From Verrucomicrobiota bacterium (lineage in GTDB: Bacteria > Verrucomicrobiota > Verrucomicrobiia > Chthoniobacterales > UBA10450): a DNA stretch of 5,368 nucleotides. Each line of letters starts with the position of its first letter. Within the stretch, counting starts at the first letter, position 1. The stretch covers positions 3,142 through 8,509 of the forward strand of contig QHOF01000296.1 of assembly GCA_003219335.1 (NCBI GenBank), in the 5' to 3' direction. Positions 1-5,341 of the stretch are shown here, piece by piece. The notes beneath the pieces are model-generated. The model saw nothing but the letters and a program-made list of their open reading frames with translations. It did not search any database and was not told the origin of the DNA. The translations under genes were made by a program, and so were the position numbers.

Positions 1-2
1 AA

Positions 3-185
3 TATGCTCAGGGGCGAACTTCAAACATGACTTATACCGACGCGGACCAAGACTGGTCATGGAAGGACTCGAACTACATGTTCGGCACGTTCACGGTCGA
101 TAACGTTCAATACGAGAAGTTCGCCGCCGGTCTTGCGCAAAAGATGGCTGAGATAAAGGGCGAAAAAGCATCGGACAAAAAATAA
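3..185 (+). CDS. 3' end of an unrecognised CDS, or a small 52-aa ORF
   Basis: The frame is open from the left edge to TAA at 183-185, so this is either the C-terminal 60 residues of a gene starting outside the window or a separate 52-residue protein starting at ATG 27. An AGGGG at 10-14 lies about 12 bases before that ATG, which is rather far for a ribosome binding site. The visible peptide is hydrophilic and has an aromatic stretch (DWSWKDSNYMFGTFTV). It ends in a Lys/Glu/Ala-rich, probably helical tail (KMAEIKGEKASDKK). It has no membrane segment or cysteines, and I recognise no family. The stop is only 8 bases before the proposed prmA start, which fits cotranscription. Reality of coding here is moderately supported; function is unknown. 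Confidence 0.5.
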   Translation, partial: YAQGRTSNMTYTDADQDWSWKDSNYMFGTFTVDNVQYEKFAAGLAQKMAEIKGEKASDKK

Positions 186-193
186 GATCGGAA

Positions 194-1042
194 TTGTATC
201 TGTGGCGGAAGATTGCAGGTCCGCCTTGGCTGAGTGCGCACAAAAGCATTTTGGAAGCGTGCTCACGCCGCGGACTTGCGATCATCTCAAGACCGAAACG
301 CAAACAGTTACAACTCGAAATTGCGTGCACATCGCGCAGTGATTCGCGAAAGCTCGTTAAAGAATTTGGCGGACGCACCGAGAAATTGCCGCGCGATTGG
401 CTGAAACGATTTACGGACGGGCAAAAGCGCAAACCGCTCAAGATTGGAAAACGACTTGTTGTGGTAAGAGCAGGGAGTGACGGCTTCCCAGCCCAGAAAA
501 CGTTCGAGGTTGGGAAACCGTCGCTCCTTGTTATTCCAGCTTCCGCAGCCTTTGGAACAGGCGACCATGACCATTCAACGACAGCAATGTCGCTTCGTCT
601 CCTCGAGCAATTGACTCGCGCTTGGAAAAACGGCTGGTCCGCTGCTGATCTCGGAACTGGAACGGGGGTTCTCGCCTTCGCAGCGAAACGCTTTGGCGCA
701 CAGAGCGTGGTTGGCATTGATATTGATCCGACAGCGATTTCGACCGCGAAAGCAAACGCTCGGCTGAACCGAATTGATGGCGTCAATTTTCATTTGGCCG
801 ATGTGCGCAAATGGAACCCGGCGCACGCGACCGACGTGATCGCTGCAAATTTGTTCTCCGATTTGCTGATCGAAATCCTGCCGAATTTTAAACGCAGCGG
901 CTGGCTGATTCTGTCAGGCATCGTGCGCACTCAGGAAGGACAGTTGATTGCTGCGTTACGGCGAACCAAACTCAACGTGGTAAGAGTAAAACGTCGCGGC
1001 AAATGGATTACGATTCTAGCCAGAGGCAGCGTTGGGCTGTAG
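194..1042 (+). CDS. prmA: Ribosomal protein L11 methyltransferase (PrmA family)
   Basis: PrmA enzymes use S-adenosylmethionine to methylate amino groups of ribosomal protein L11 in the cytoplasm. This 282-residue protein has the family layout: an N-terminal substrate-recognition part (about 1-105) and a Rossmann methyltransferase domain (about 110-282). Visible motifs are AFGTG at 119-123 followed by TT at 129-130, AdoMet-binding motif I DLGTGTG (152-158), the acidic end of strand 2 in GIDIDP (174-179), and AANL (217-220), matching the usual VANI/L motif. Length is close to the usual 280-300. TTG 194 is chosen because an in-frame TGA at 149-151 limits the ORF, no ATG or GTG lies between, and YLWRKI matches a typical PrmA beginning; the ribosome binding site is weak. 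The GTGxHxTT motif carries a two-residue insertion (GTGDHDHSTT) from a 6-bp duplication. A PrmA-like methyltransferase with another target is possible. The stop codon lies in the palindromic element that follows. Confidence 0.88.
   Translation: MYLWRKIAGPPWLSAHKSILEACSRRGLAIISRPKRKQLQLEIACTSRSDSRKLVKEFGGRTEKLPRDWLKRFTDGQKRKPLKIGKRLVVVRAGSDGFPAQKTFEVGKPSLLVIPASAAFGTGDHDHSTTAMSLRLLEQLTRAWKNGWSAADLGTGTGVLAFAAKRFGAQSVVGIDIDPTAISTAKANARLNRIDGVNFHLADVRKWNPAHATDVIAANLFSDLLIEILPNFKRSGWLILSGIVRTQEGQLIAALRRTKLNVVRVKRRGKWITILARGSVGL
563..574 (+). repeat. In-frame 6-bp tandem duplication (GACCAT x2) in prmA
   Basis: GACCAT occurs twice in direct succession at 563-568 and 569-574 and encodes Asp-His-Asp-His at residues 124-127. 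Removing one copy gives GTGDHSTT, which fits the PrmA pattern GTGxHxTT exactly. The simplest inference is a slippage duplication in a strongly conserved motif. Confidence 0.75.
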
Positions 1043-1150
1043 CGCAGGTTTCTAAACCTGCTGTATCGCCGATTTCCAAATCGGCGGGCCGAAATTGTGC
1101 GTCGTGCGGGCTGGAAAACCCGCGATAGGCAGACTCCCAAGTCTGCGCTA
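1040..1150. repeat. Four-hairpin composite palindromic (REP/BIME-like) element
   Basis: Four 18-base palindromes, each a 7-bp stem around a 4-base loop, lie at 1044-1061 (GCAGGTT/AACCTGC), 1068-1085 (GCCGATT/AATCGGC), 1106-1123 (GCGGGCT/AACCCGC, one G-T pair) and 1129-1146 (GCAGACT/AGTCTGC). The first two form one arm and the last two are that arm inverted. The ends are TAGCGCAG (1040-1047) and CTGCGCTA (1143-1150), perfect inverted repeats. The joints TATCG (1064-1068) and CGATA (1123-1127) are also inverted. A 20-base centre (1086-1105) separates the arms. Stem sequences differ between arms but pairing is kept, which indicates selection or a mechanism acting on folded RNA or single-stranded DNA. 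The layout resembles REP doublets (BIMEs) mobilised by RAYT transposases, but no such transposase is in the window. It could act as a transcript 3'-end stabiliser for prmA; no U-tract terminator is visible. Confidence 0.85.
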
Positions 1151-1234
1151 TTTCGGTTTCGGCGAAGCCGTGCCAAGTGCTCCGCCGCAGAAGAAATTTT
1201 GCGGCGCTTATTTACCGCCGCTAAAGTAAGCGAA
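1151..1234 (+). promoter_or_regulatory. Leader of the NDK-like gene with small, partly exclusive hairpins
   Basis: Between the palindromic element and the ATG at 1235 there is a 7-bp hairpin at 1154-1170 (one G-T pair). A perfect CGCCGCA/TGCGGCG stem (1183-1189 with 1200-1206, 10-base loop) follows. GCGGCG at 1201-1206 can instead pair with CGCCGC at 1216-1221, so the last two folds exclude each other. This could be an attenuator-like or translation-masking leader, or chance pairing in GC-rich DNA. No convincing sigma-70 boxes or Shine-Dalgarno sequence were seen; TAAAGTAAG at 1222-1230 is the nearest purine-rich stretch. Confidence 0.25.
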
Positions 1235-2311
1235 ATGCAAACTGAACAGCTCGCCTACGCCATCGTGACGCCCTATTCGATACGCAAATCGCGCACCGGC
1301 GGCATCGTTGGCCGGTTGATTTCCCGCACGGGACTCGATCTGGTCGGCGGACGCATGTTTGCTCCGGGTGCGAAATTAACCAGGCGCTACGCCGATACGA
1401 TCGTGACAGAAACTGATCCGCGGCATCGCGCTACGCAGGAGCTGATTCGCGATTACGTCCTGAAAAATTTTCCCGGCGAAAAGAACGCCCAGCGGCCGCG
1501 GGTGTTGTTCCTCATTTTCCGCGGACCGGATGCGGTGGAAAAGATCCATCGGGTTGTCGGCCATATCGTGCATGAGCGCACCAGCGGCGAGACAATTCGC
1601 GATACGTACGGCGATTACATCACTGATGATTCTGGCGACGTCACTTATTTTGAGCCGGGCGTCCTGACGGCTTTCGATCCGGAGGCTGTCGGGCGAGATT
1701 TGAAACTCTGGGCGGAATTTTCTGATTCCGACGGTGGCATTGTGGATTACGCGGTCCCCTTCCCGCGCAACGCGCAGACCGAAAAAACGCTCGTGCTGAT
1801 CAAACCCGATAATTTCCGGTTTCCAAATCTGCGACCGGGCGGAGTCATCGAAGTATTTTCCCGCTCCGGACTCTCAATCATTGGCTTCAAAGTTCACCGG
1901 ATGAGCGTTGCGCAAGCGGAGGAATTCTACGGACCTGTGCTGCCGGTGCTTGAGCAAAAGCTCGGCCCAAAGAGCGGCCGCGAAAATTGGGAGAGCATCA
2001 TCGAATTCATGGCTGGCCGTAAGCCGAGCGAATGTCCTCCGGAGGAACACCACGCGCCTGGAACAGAAAAATCGATCGCCATTGTTTACAAAGGCCTCGA
2101 TGCAGTGCGCAAAATCCGGGACGTGCTCGGTCCGACTGATCCGGCAAAAGCGCCGCCTGGCTCGATTCGAAGAGAATTCGGCCAAAGCATCATGATCAAC
2201 GCCGCGCACGCGTCGGATTCCGTAGAGAATGCAAAACGCGAGATGGCGATCATCCAGATTGAGGAAAATAATTTCAAACCTCTGATTGAAAACTTCTATC
2301 ACCGCCAATAG
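1235..2311 (+). CDS. ndk: Tandem nucleoside diphosphate kinase-like protein with a degenerate N-terminal domain
   Basis: NDK moves the terminal phosphate between nucleoside triphosphates and diphosphates through a phosphohistidine, keeping cytoplasmic NTP pools balanced. This 358-residue protein carries two NDK-like domains, against the usual single domain of about 140-150 residues. The C-terminal domain (about 182-345) has LIKPD (188-192), the phosphate-binding Lys190, TDP and PPGSIR (301-312), and the active-site motif NAAHASDS (322-329) with catalytic His325. It also has an insertion near 235-278. The N-terminal domain (about 6-165) keeps the fold signals (AIVTPYSIRK 9-18, GPDAVEKI 97-104, ETIRD 119-123). 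However, KPD has become TPY and the N-x-x-H-G/A-S-D segment is missing, so it is probably catalytically dead and perhaps structural or regulatory. ATG 1235 is chosen because the domain begins at once; the frame is open further upstream but that part is the repeat and leader. The aminotransferase gene starts 32 bases downstream. Confidence 0.87.
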   Translation: MQTEQLAYAIVTPYSIRKSRTGGIVGRLISRTGLDLVGGRMFAPGAKLTRRYADTIVTETDPRHRATQELIRDYVLKNFPGEKNAQRPRVLFLIFRGPDAVEKIHRVVGHIVHERTSGETIRDTYGDYITDDSGDVTYFEPGVLTAFDPEAVGRDLKLWAEFSDSDGGIVDYAVPFPRNAQTEKTLVLIKPDNFRFPNLRPGGVIEVFSRSGLSIIGFKVHRMSVAQAEEFYGPVLPVLEQKLGPKSGRENWESIIEFMAGRKPSECPPEEHHAPGTEKSIAIVYKGLDAVRKIRDVLGPTDPAKAPPGSIRREFGQSIMINAAHASDSVENAKREMAIIQIEENNFKPLIENFYHRQ

Positions 2312-2343
2312 TTTGCGCTCCCATTTTGCATCACGTCACTGAC

Positions 2344-3507
2344 ATGGAAATTTCCGAACGCGCCGCACAACTGACTCCGTCGCTGACGCTCTCAATCGAT
2401 AGCAAGGCCAAGGGGATGAAAGCCGAGGGCATCGATGTATGCGGCTTCGGCGCAGGCGAACCCGATTTCGATACGCCCGAGTACATCAAGAAGGCCGCGA
2501 TCGAAGCGTTGGAGGCCGGCTTCACCAAATACACGCCCAGCTCCGGTATTCCCGAACTGCGGCAGGCGATCGCCGAAAAATTGGCTGCCGATAATGGACT
2601 GGATTATCGCGCCGCGCAGATCGTTGTGAGCAACGGTGCAAAGCAGTCGTGCTACAATGCCATTCTTGCCACATGCCAGCCTGGCGACGAAGTCATCATC
2701 CCGGCTCCCTATTGGGTCAGTTATCCAGAGATGGTCAGATTAGTAGAGGCCGAACCGGTGATCGTGCCTACCAGCGAGCGCAACTCCTGGAAAATGCGCC
2801 CGGAAGACTTTGAAAATGCGATGACCCCGCGCACCAAGATGTTGATCATGAACAGCCCTGGCAACCCCACCGGCTCGGTTTATACGCGTGAAGAACTGGA
2901 GGCAATTGTCAACGTCGCCGCTGAAGAGGACATTTATATTTTGTCCGATGAGATTTACGAGAAACTCGTCTATGACGACGCCAAACATGTGAGCATCGCG
3001 TCGCTATCGAAGGAGGCATACGATCTCACAATCACCGTCAACGGATTTAGCAAATCCTACGCGATGACAGGCTGGCGGCTCGGTTATCTGGCCGCGCCGG
3101 ACGCGGTGGCAAAGGCGGTCGATTCAATCCAAAGCCACACTACTTCGAATCCGTCGTCCTTTTCTCAATATGGCGCGCTTGCCGCGCTCAAAGGCGATCA
3201 ACAACCGCTTGCCGATATGCGCGAAGAATTCGACATGCGCCGCAATTACATGTTTGAGCGCATCTCGAAAATCTCCAATGTCACCGCAGTCAAACCGCAG
3301 GGCGCATTTTACGTGCTGGTAAACATCAGCCAGTTAGGGCTGACTTCACAAAATTTCGCCGACCGTTTGCTGAGTAAAGCGAACGTCGCCGTTGTTCCGG
3401 GAGCTGCGTTTGGTGACGACCGCACGATCCGGCTGAGTTACGCCACTAGCCTGGACGTAATTAAAAAAGGTCTGGACCGCTTCCAAGACTTTTGCCGCAC
3501 GCTCTGA
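2344..3507 (+). CDS. aspC: Class I aminotransferase, aspartate/prephenate type (subgroup Ib)
   Basis: This is a pyridoxal-phosphate enzyme of 387 residues, the usual length for the family. It exchanges the amino group between aspartate and 2-oxoglutarate, and many subgroup Ib members also aminate prephenate to arogenate on the way to tyrosine and phenylalanine. Family signatures run the full length: FGAGEPDFDTP (35-45), FTKYTP (60-65), SNGAKQ (96-101), PGDEVIIPAPYWVSYP (113-128), NSPGNPTG (170-177, with the PLP-binding Asn174), LSDEIYEKLVYD (200-211, Asp202 and Tyr205), FSKSYAMTGWRLGY (235-248) with Schiff-base Lys237, and a late IRLSYATS containing the substrate-carboxylate Arg. ATG 2344 fits the family start (MxxSxRxxxLxPS); the in-frame TTG at 2326 would add six residues without similarity. 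No Shine-Dalgarno sequence is seen. The 32-base gap after the NDK-like gene suggests cotranscription. Substrate choice between oxaloacetate and prephenate cannot be settled by reading. Nothing looks broken. Confidence 0.93.
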   Translation: MEISERAAQLTPSLTLSIDSKAKGMKAEGIDVCGFGAGEPDFDTPEYIKKAAIEALEAGFTKYTPSSGIPELRQAIAEKLAADNGLDYRAAQIVVSNGAKQSCYNAILATCQPGDEVIIPAPYWVSYPEMVRLVEAEPVIVPTSERNSWKMRPEDFENAMTPRTKMLIMNSPGNPTGSVYTREELEAIVNVAAEEDIYILSDEIYEKLVYDDAKHVSIASLSKEAYDLTITVNGFSKSYAMTGWRLGYLAAPDAVAKAVDSIQSHTTSNPSSFSQYGALAALKGDQQPLADMREEFDMRRNYMFERISKISNVTAVKPQGAFYVLVNISQLGLTSQNFADRLLSKANVAVVPGAAFGDDRTIRLSYATSLDVIKKGLDRFQDFCRTL

Positions 3508-3509
3508 CA

Positions 3510-3591
3510 ATTGCCGATTGGTGATTGCGGGTTGCGGATAGCTCGCCTCATTTGTATTTCTCTCCGCAATCCGCATTCCGCAATCCGCAAT
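3510..3591. repeat. Heptad-repeat inverted element filling the gap and overlapping the GH57 start codon
   Basis: The left arm is four 7-base units: ATTGCCG (3510-3516), ATTGGTG (3517-3523), ATTGCGG (3524-3530), GTTGCGG (3531-3537). After 26 bases the right arm is four units of the complement: CCGCAAT (3564-3570), CCGCATT (3571-3577), CCGCAAT (3578-3584), CCGCAAT (3585-3591). The arms can fold in several registers. The best is 3523-3539 with 3569-3585, giving 15 of 17 Watson-Crick pairs plus one G-T pair. The element begins three bases after the aminotransferase stop, and its last unit supplies the first two bases of the GH57 ATG. It leaves no room for a conventional Shine-Dalgarno sequence. 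It could weakly terminate or protect the upstream transcript, or mask GH57 translation. Confidence 0.85.
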
Positions 3592-5209
3592 GGTCGGCTA
3601 CGTCGCCCTCATTCTCCACGCTCATCTTCCGTTCGTTCGGCATCCGGAGCATGAACATTTCCTCGAGGAAGACTGGTTCTTTGAGGCAGTTACAGAAAGT
3701 TACATTCCGCTGCTTCGCTTGATGCAGCGTTTGAGGGGTGACGATGTGCCATTCAAGCTCACCATGTCTCTCACGCCAACGCTTTGCGCGATGCTTCAGT
3801 TCAAGCTCACGATGTCCCTCACACCGACGTTATGCGCGATGCTGCAGGACGAACTGCTGCGCGAGCGTTACGTGCGGCATCTCGATCTTTTGATCGATCT
3901 CACCGCGCGCGAACAAAAGCGAAATCGGAATCACCCGCAGCTTCACGAACTGGCAGAGTTTTATTTCGAGTTCTTCTCAAAAAACCGTCGCCTCTTTGTC
4001 GATGAATGGAAATGCGATCTGCTCGCTGTGTTTCGCAAGTTGCGCGAAACGGGCGGACTTGAAATCATCGCCTCGGCCGCCACGCACGGGGTGCTCCCCA
4101 TTCTTCAACAGCAATCGCCTGAGGCAGCGCGTGCGCAGGTTTTGATCGGACGCGACATATTTGTCGATCTGTTCGGCGAAAAGCCAGGCGGATTCTGGCT
4201 GCCGGAATGCGCTTACTCGCCGGGCTTGGAGGCACTTTTACAGAAAGTAAATCTTCGCTGGTTCGTTCTCGACGCGCACGGCTTGGTGTTTGGAAATCCG
4301 TGTCCGCGTCGCTCGATTTACGCGCCCTGTTATACGCCGACGGGACCGGCGGCTTTCGCGCGCGACCCTGACTCAAGCCGGCAAGTCTGGAGCGCGCACG
4401 AAGGCTACCCGGGAGATCCAGCCTATCGGGAATTTTATCGTGACATCGGTTTCGATCTTCCAATGGAACATTTGGGGCCGGTCGCGTGCGGAATCAGAAA
4501 ATTTTCCGGTGTGAAATACCATCGGATCACTGGACGCGGCGATGAGAAACAGTTGTATGATCGCGTAGCAGCCGAAAGTGCAGCCGCGAAACATGCGCGG
4601 TACTTTCTGGAACAGCGCCAGCAGCAACTCCGCGAAGTCAGCGAATCAGGTTTCGAGCCGATTATTGTGGCGCCATTTGACGCGGAATTGTTTGGGCACT
4701 GGTGGTTCGAGGGACCCATTTTCCTTGAACAATTCATTCGCCAGGCGGCAAACGAACGGGATCTTGAACTCATCAAACCGAGTGAATACCTGGCGACGCA
4801 TCCCACACAGCAAATCATTCAGCCCGCGGCTTCGACTTGGGGCGAGAACGGCCATCTTGCCCTCTGGCTCGATCCGAGTAACTCCTGGATTTATCCGCAC
4901 CTGCACGCCGCGGCACAGCGAATGACTGAGGCTGCGCGCAGACACGCAGAAGACTGTAGTCCTTTCGCGGATCGCATGCTCAAACAACTCGCGCGTGAAC
5001 TTTTGCTGGCGCAATCGAGCGACTGGGCATTTCTGATGAAAACTAACACAGCGCGCGAGTACGCTACCAAACGCACAATCGATCATCTTGCGCGCTTCAA
5101 CCGTCTGCACGATCAGTTTGTCAGCGATGCAATCAACGAAGAATGTCTGCGCGACTGCGAGTGGCGTGACAACCTTTTCCCAAATCTGAACTGGCGATAC
5201 TATATCTAG
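3590..5209 (+). CDS. GH57 glycoside hydrolase, 1,4-alpha-glucan (glycogen) branching-enzyme family
   Basis: GH57 branching enzymes cut alpha-1,4-glucan and re-attach the piece as an alpha-1,6 branch in glycogen synthesis. The 539 residues match the family from end to end: GYVALILHAHLPFVRHPE (3-20, containing the HAHLP motif), GFWLPECAY (201-209) with predicted nucleophile Glu206, WFVLDAHG (224-231), QVWSAHEGYPGDP (265-277), APFDAELFGHWWFEG (361-375) with predicted acid/base Asp364, and the helical C-terminal part with Trp417 and Trp426 in TWGENGHLALWL. Characterised relatives are about 520 residues; the excess here is explained by a perfect 16-residue tandem duplication at 55-86. ATG 3590 is firm because conserved sequence starts at residue 3, though it lies in the heptad element and has no ribosome binding site. 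The spacing between the two catalytic residues is about 11-13 shorter than I recall for the Thermus and Thermococcus enzymes, so a hydrolase or amylase activity is possible. No other glycogen gene is in view. Confidence 0.88.
   Translation: MVGYVALILHAHLPFVRHPEHEHFLEEDWFFEAVTESYIPLLRLMQRLRGDDVPFKLTMSLTPTLCAMLQFKLTMSLTPTLCAMLQDELLRERYVRHLDLLIDLTAREQKRNRNHPQLHELAEFYFEFFSKNRRLFVDEWKCDLLAVFRKLRETGGLEIIASAATHGVLPILQQQSPEAARAQVLIGRDIFVDLFGEKPGGFWLPECAYSPGLEALLQKVNLRWFVLDAHGLVFGNPCPRRSIYAPCYTPTGPAAFARDPDSSRQVWSAHEGYPGDPAYREFYRDIGFDLPMEHLGPVACGIRKFSGVKYHRITGRGDEKQLYDRVAAESAAAKHARYFLEQRQQQLREVSESGFEPIIVAPFDAELFGHWWFEGPIFLEQFIRQAANERDLELIKPSEYLATHPTQQIIQPAASTWGENGHLALWLDPSNSWIYPHLHAAAQRMTEAARRHAEDCSPFADRMLKQLARELLLAQSSDWAFLMKTNTAREYATKRTIDHLARFNRLHDQFVSDAINEECLRDCEWRDNLFPNLNWRYYI
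3752..3847 (+). repeat. In-frame 48-bp tandem duplication inside the GH57 gene
   Basis: Copy 1 (3752-3799) and copy 2 (3800-3847) abut and both encode FKLTMSLTPTLCAMLQ (residues 55-70 and 71-86). They differ at 7 of 48 bases spread over 6 codons: ACC/ACG, TCT/TCC, ACG/ACA, CCA/CCG, CTT/TTA, CTT/CTG. All changes are synonymous. A single copy between VP and DELLRERY would match the normal family sequence (PF-LT-SL-PTL-AML). Confidence 0.95.
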
Positions 5210-5214
5210 GCCAC

Positions 5215-5341
5215 TTGTCATTCTGAGCGAAGTCGCTTGCCCCGCCGTAGCTTTATGCGGAGGCTGAGAGGAATCTCTGGCTGTTCTTCTGTGCGTTGCT
5301 TGTTACCTTTAGAGATGTCGCGACTCCGCTCGACATGACAA
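5215..5341. repeat. 127-bp element with imperfect 22-bp terminal inverted repeats (MITE-like)
   Basis: The left end (5215-5236, beginning TTGTCATTCTGAGCGAAG) and the reverse complement of the right end (5320-5341, beginning TTGTCATGTCGAGCGGAG) match at 18 of 22 positions. Further in, ATCTCT (5273-5278) is perfectly complementary to AGAGAT (5311-5316). A nested hairpin GCCCCGC/GCGGAGGC (5239-5245 with 5257-5264, one bulged A) sits in the left half. It encodes no protein. TGTCATTCTGAGCGAAG-type inverted elements are, from memory, common dispersed repeats in several bacterial phyla. It begins 5 bases after the GH57 stop and could fold at the transcript's 3' end. I see no target-site duplication. 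Confidence 0.78.

Noticed and set aside
91..786. 231-codon open frame on the - strand
   Set aside because: It lies opposite prmA, has low-complexity Arg/Ser/Pro-rich translation and no recognisable motif, while prmA is strongly supported over the same bases.
1044..1061. Intrinsic terminator after prmA
   Set aside because: The hairpin is good, but it is followed by TGTATCG rather than a T-rich tract and is one of four similar hairpins in a composite element.
1040..1150. CRISPR-like array
   Set aside because: The repeated units are palindromes with differing sequence and irregular 5-20 base spacers, and there are no cas genes.
1097..1234. Upstream extension of the NDK-like gene from GTG 1097
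   Set aside because: The extra 46 residues are Arg/Lys-rich translation of the palindromic element and leader. The NDK domain starts directly after ATG 1235.
2326..2343. TTG 2326 as start of the aminotransferase
   Set aside because: It adds six residues (MHHVTD) absent from the family pattern, and ATG 2344 fits the conserved N-terminus.
3752..3847. Programmed frameshift or pseudogene in GH57
   Set aside because: The duplication is 48 bases, keeps the frame, and the catalytic motifs downstream are intact.
194..5209. A novel defence, toxin-antitoxin or biosynthetic system formed by these genes
   Set aside because: All four genes belong to known housekeeping families with no shared pathway evident, and no mobility, nuclease or toxin motif was seen.
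4646..5221. 191-codon - strand open frame over the 3' part of the GH57 gene
   Set aside because: It is a shadow of a well-conserved coding region, with no family motif and no plausible promoter or start.
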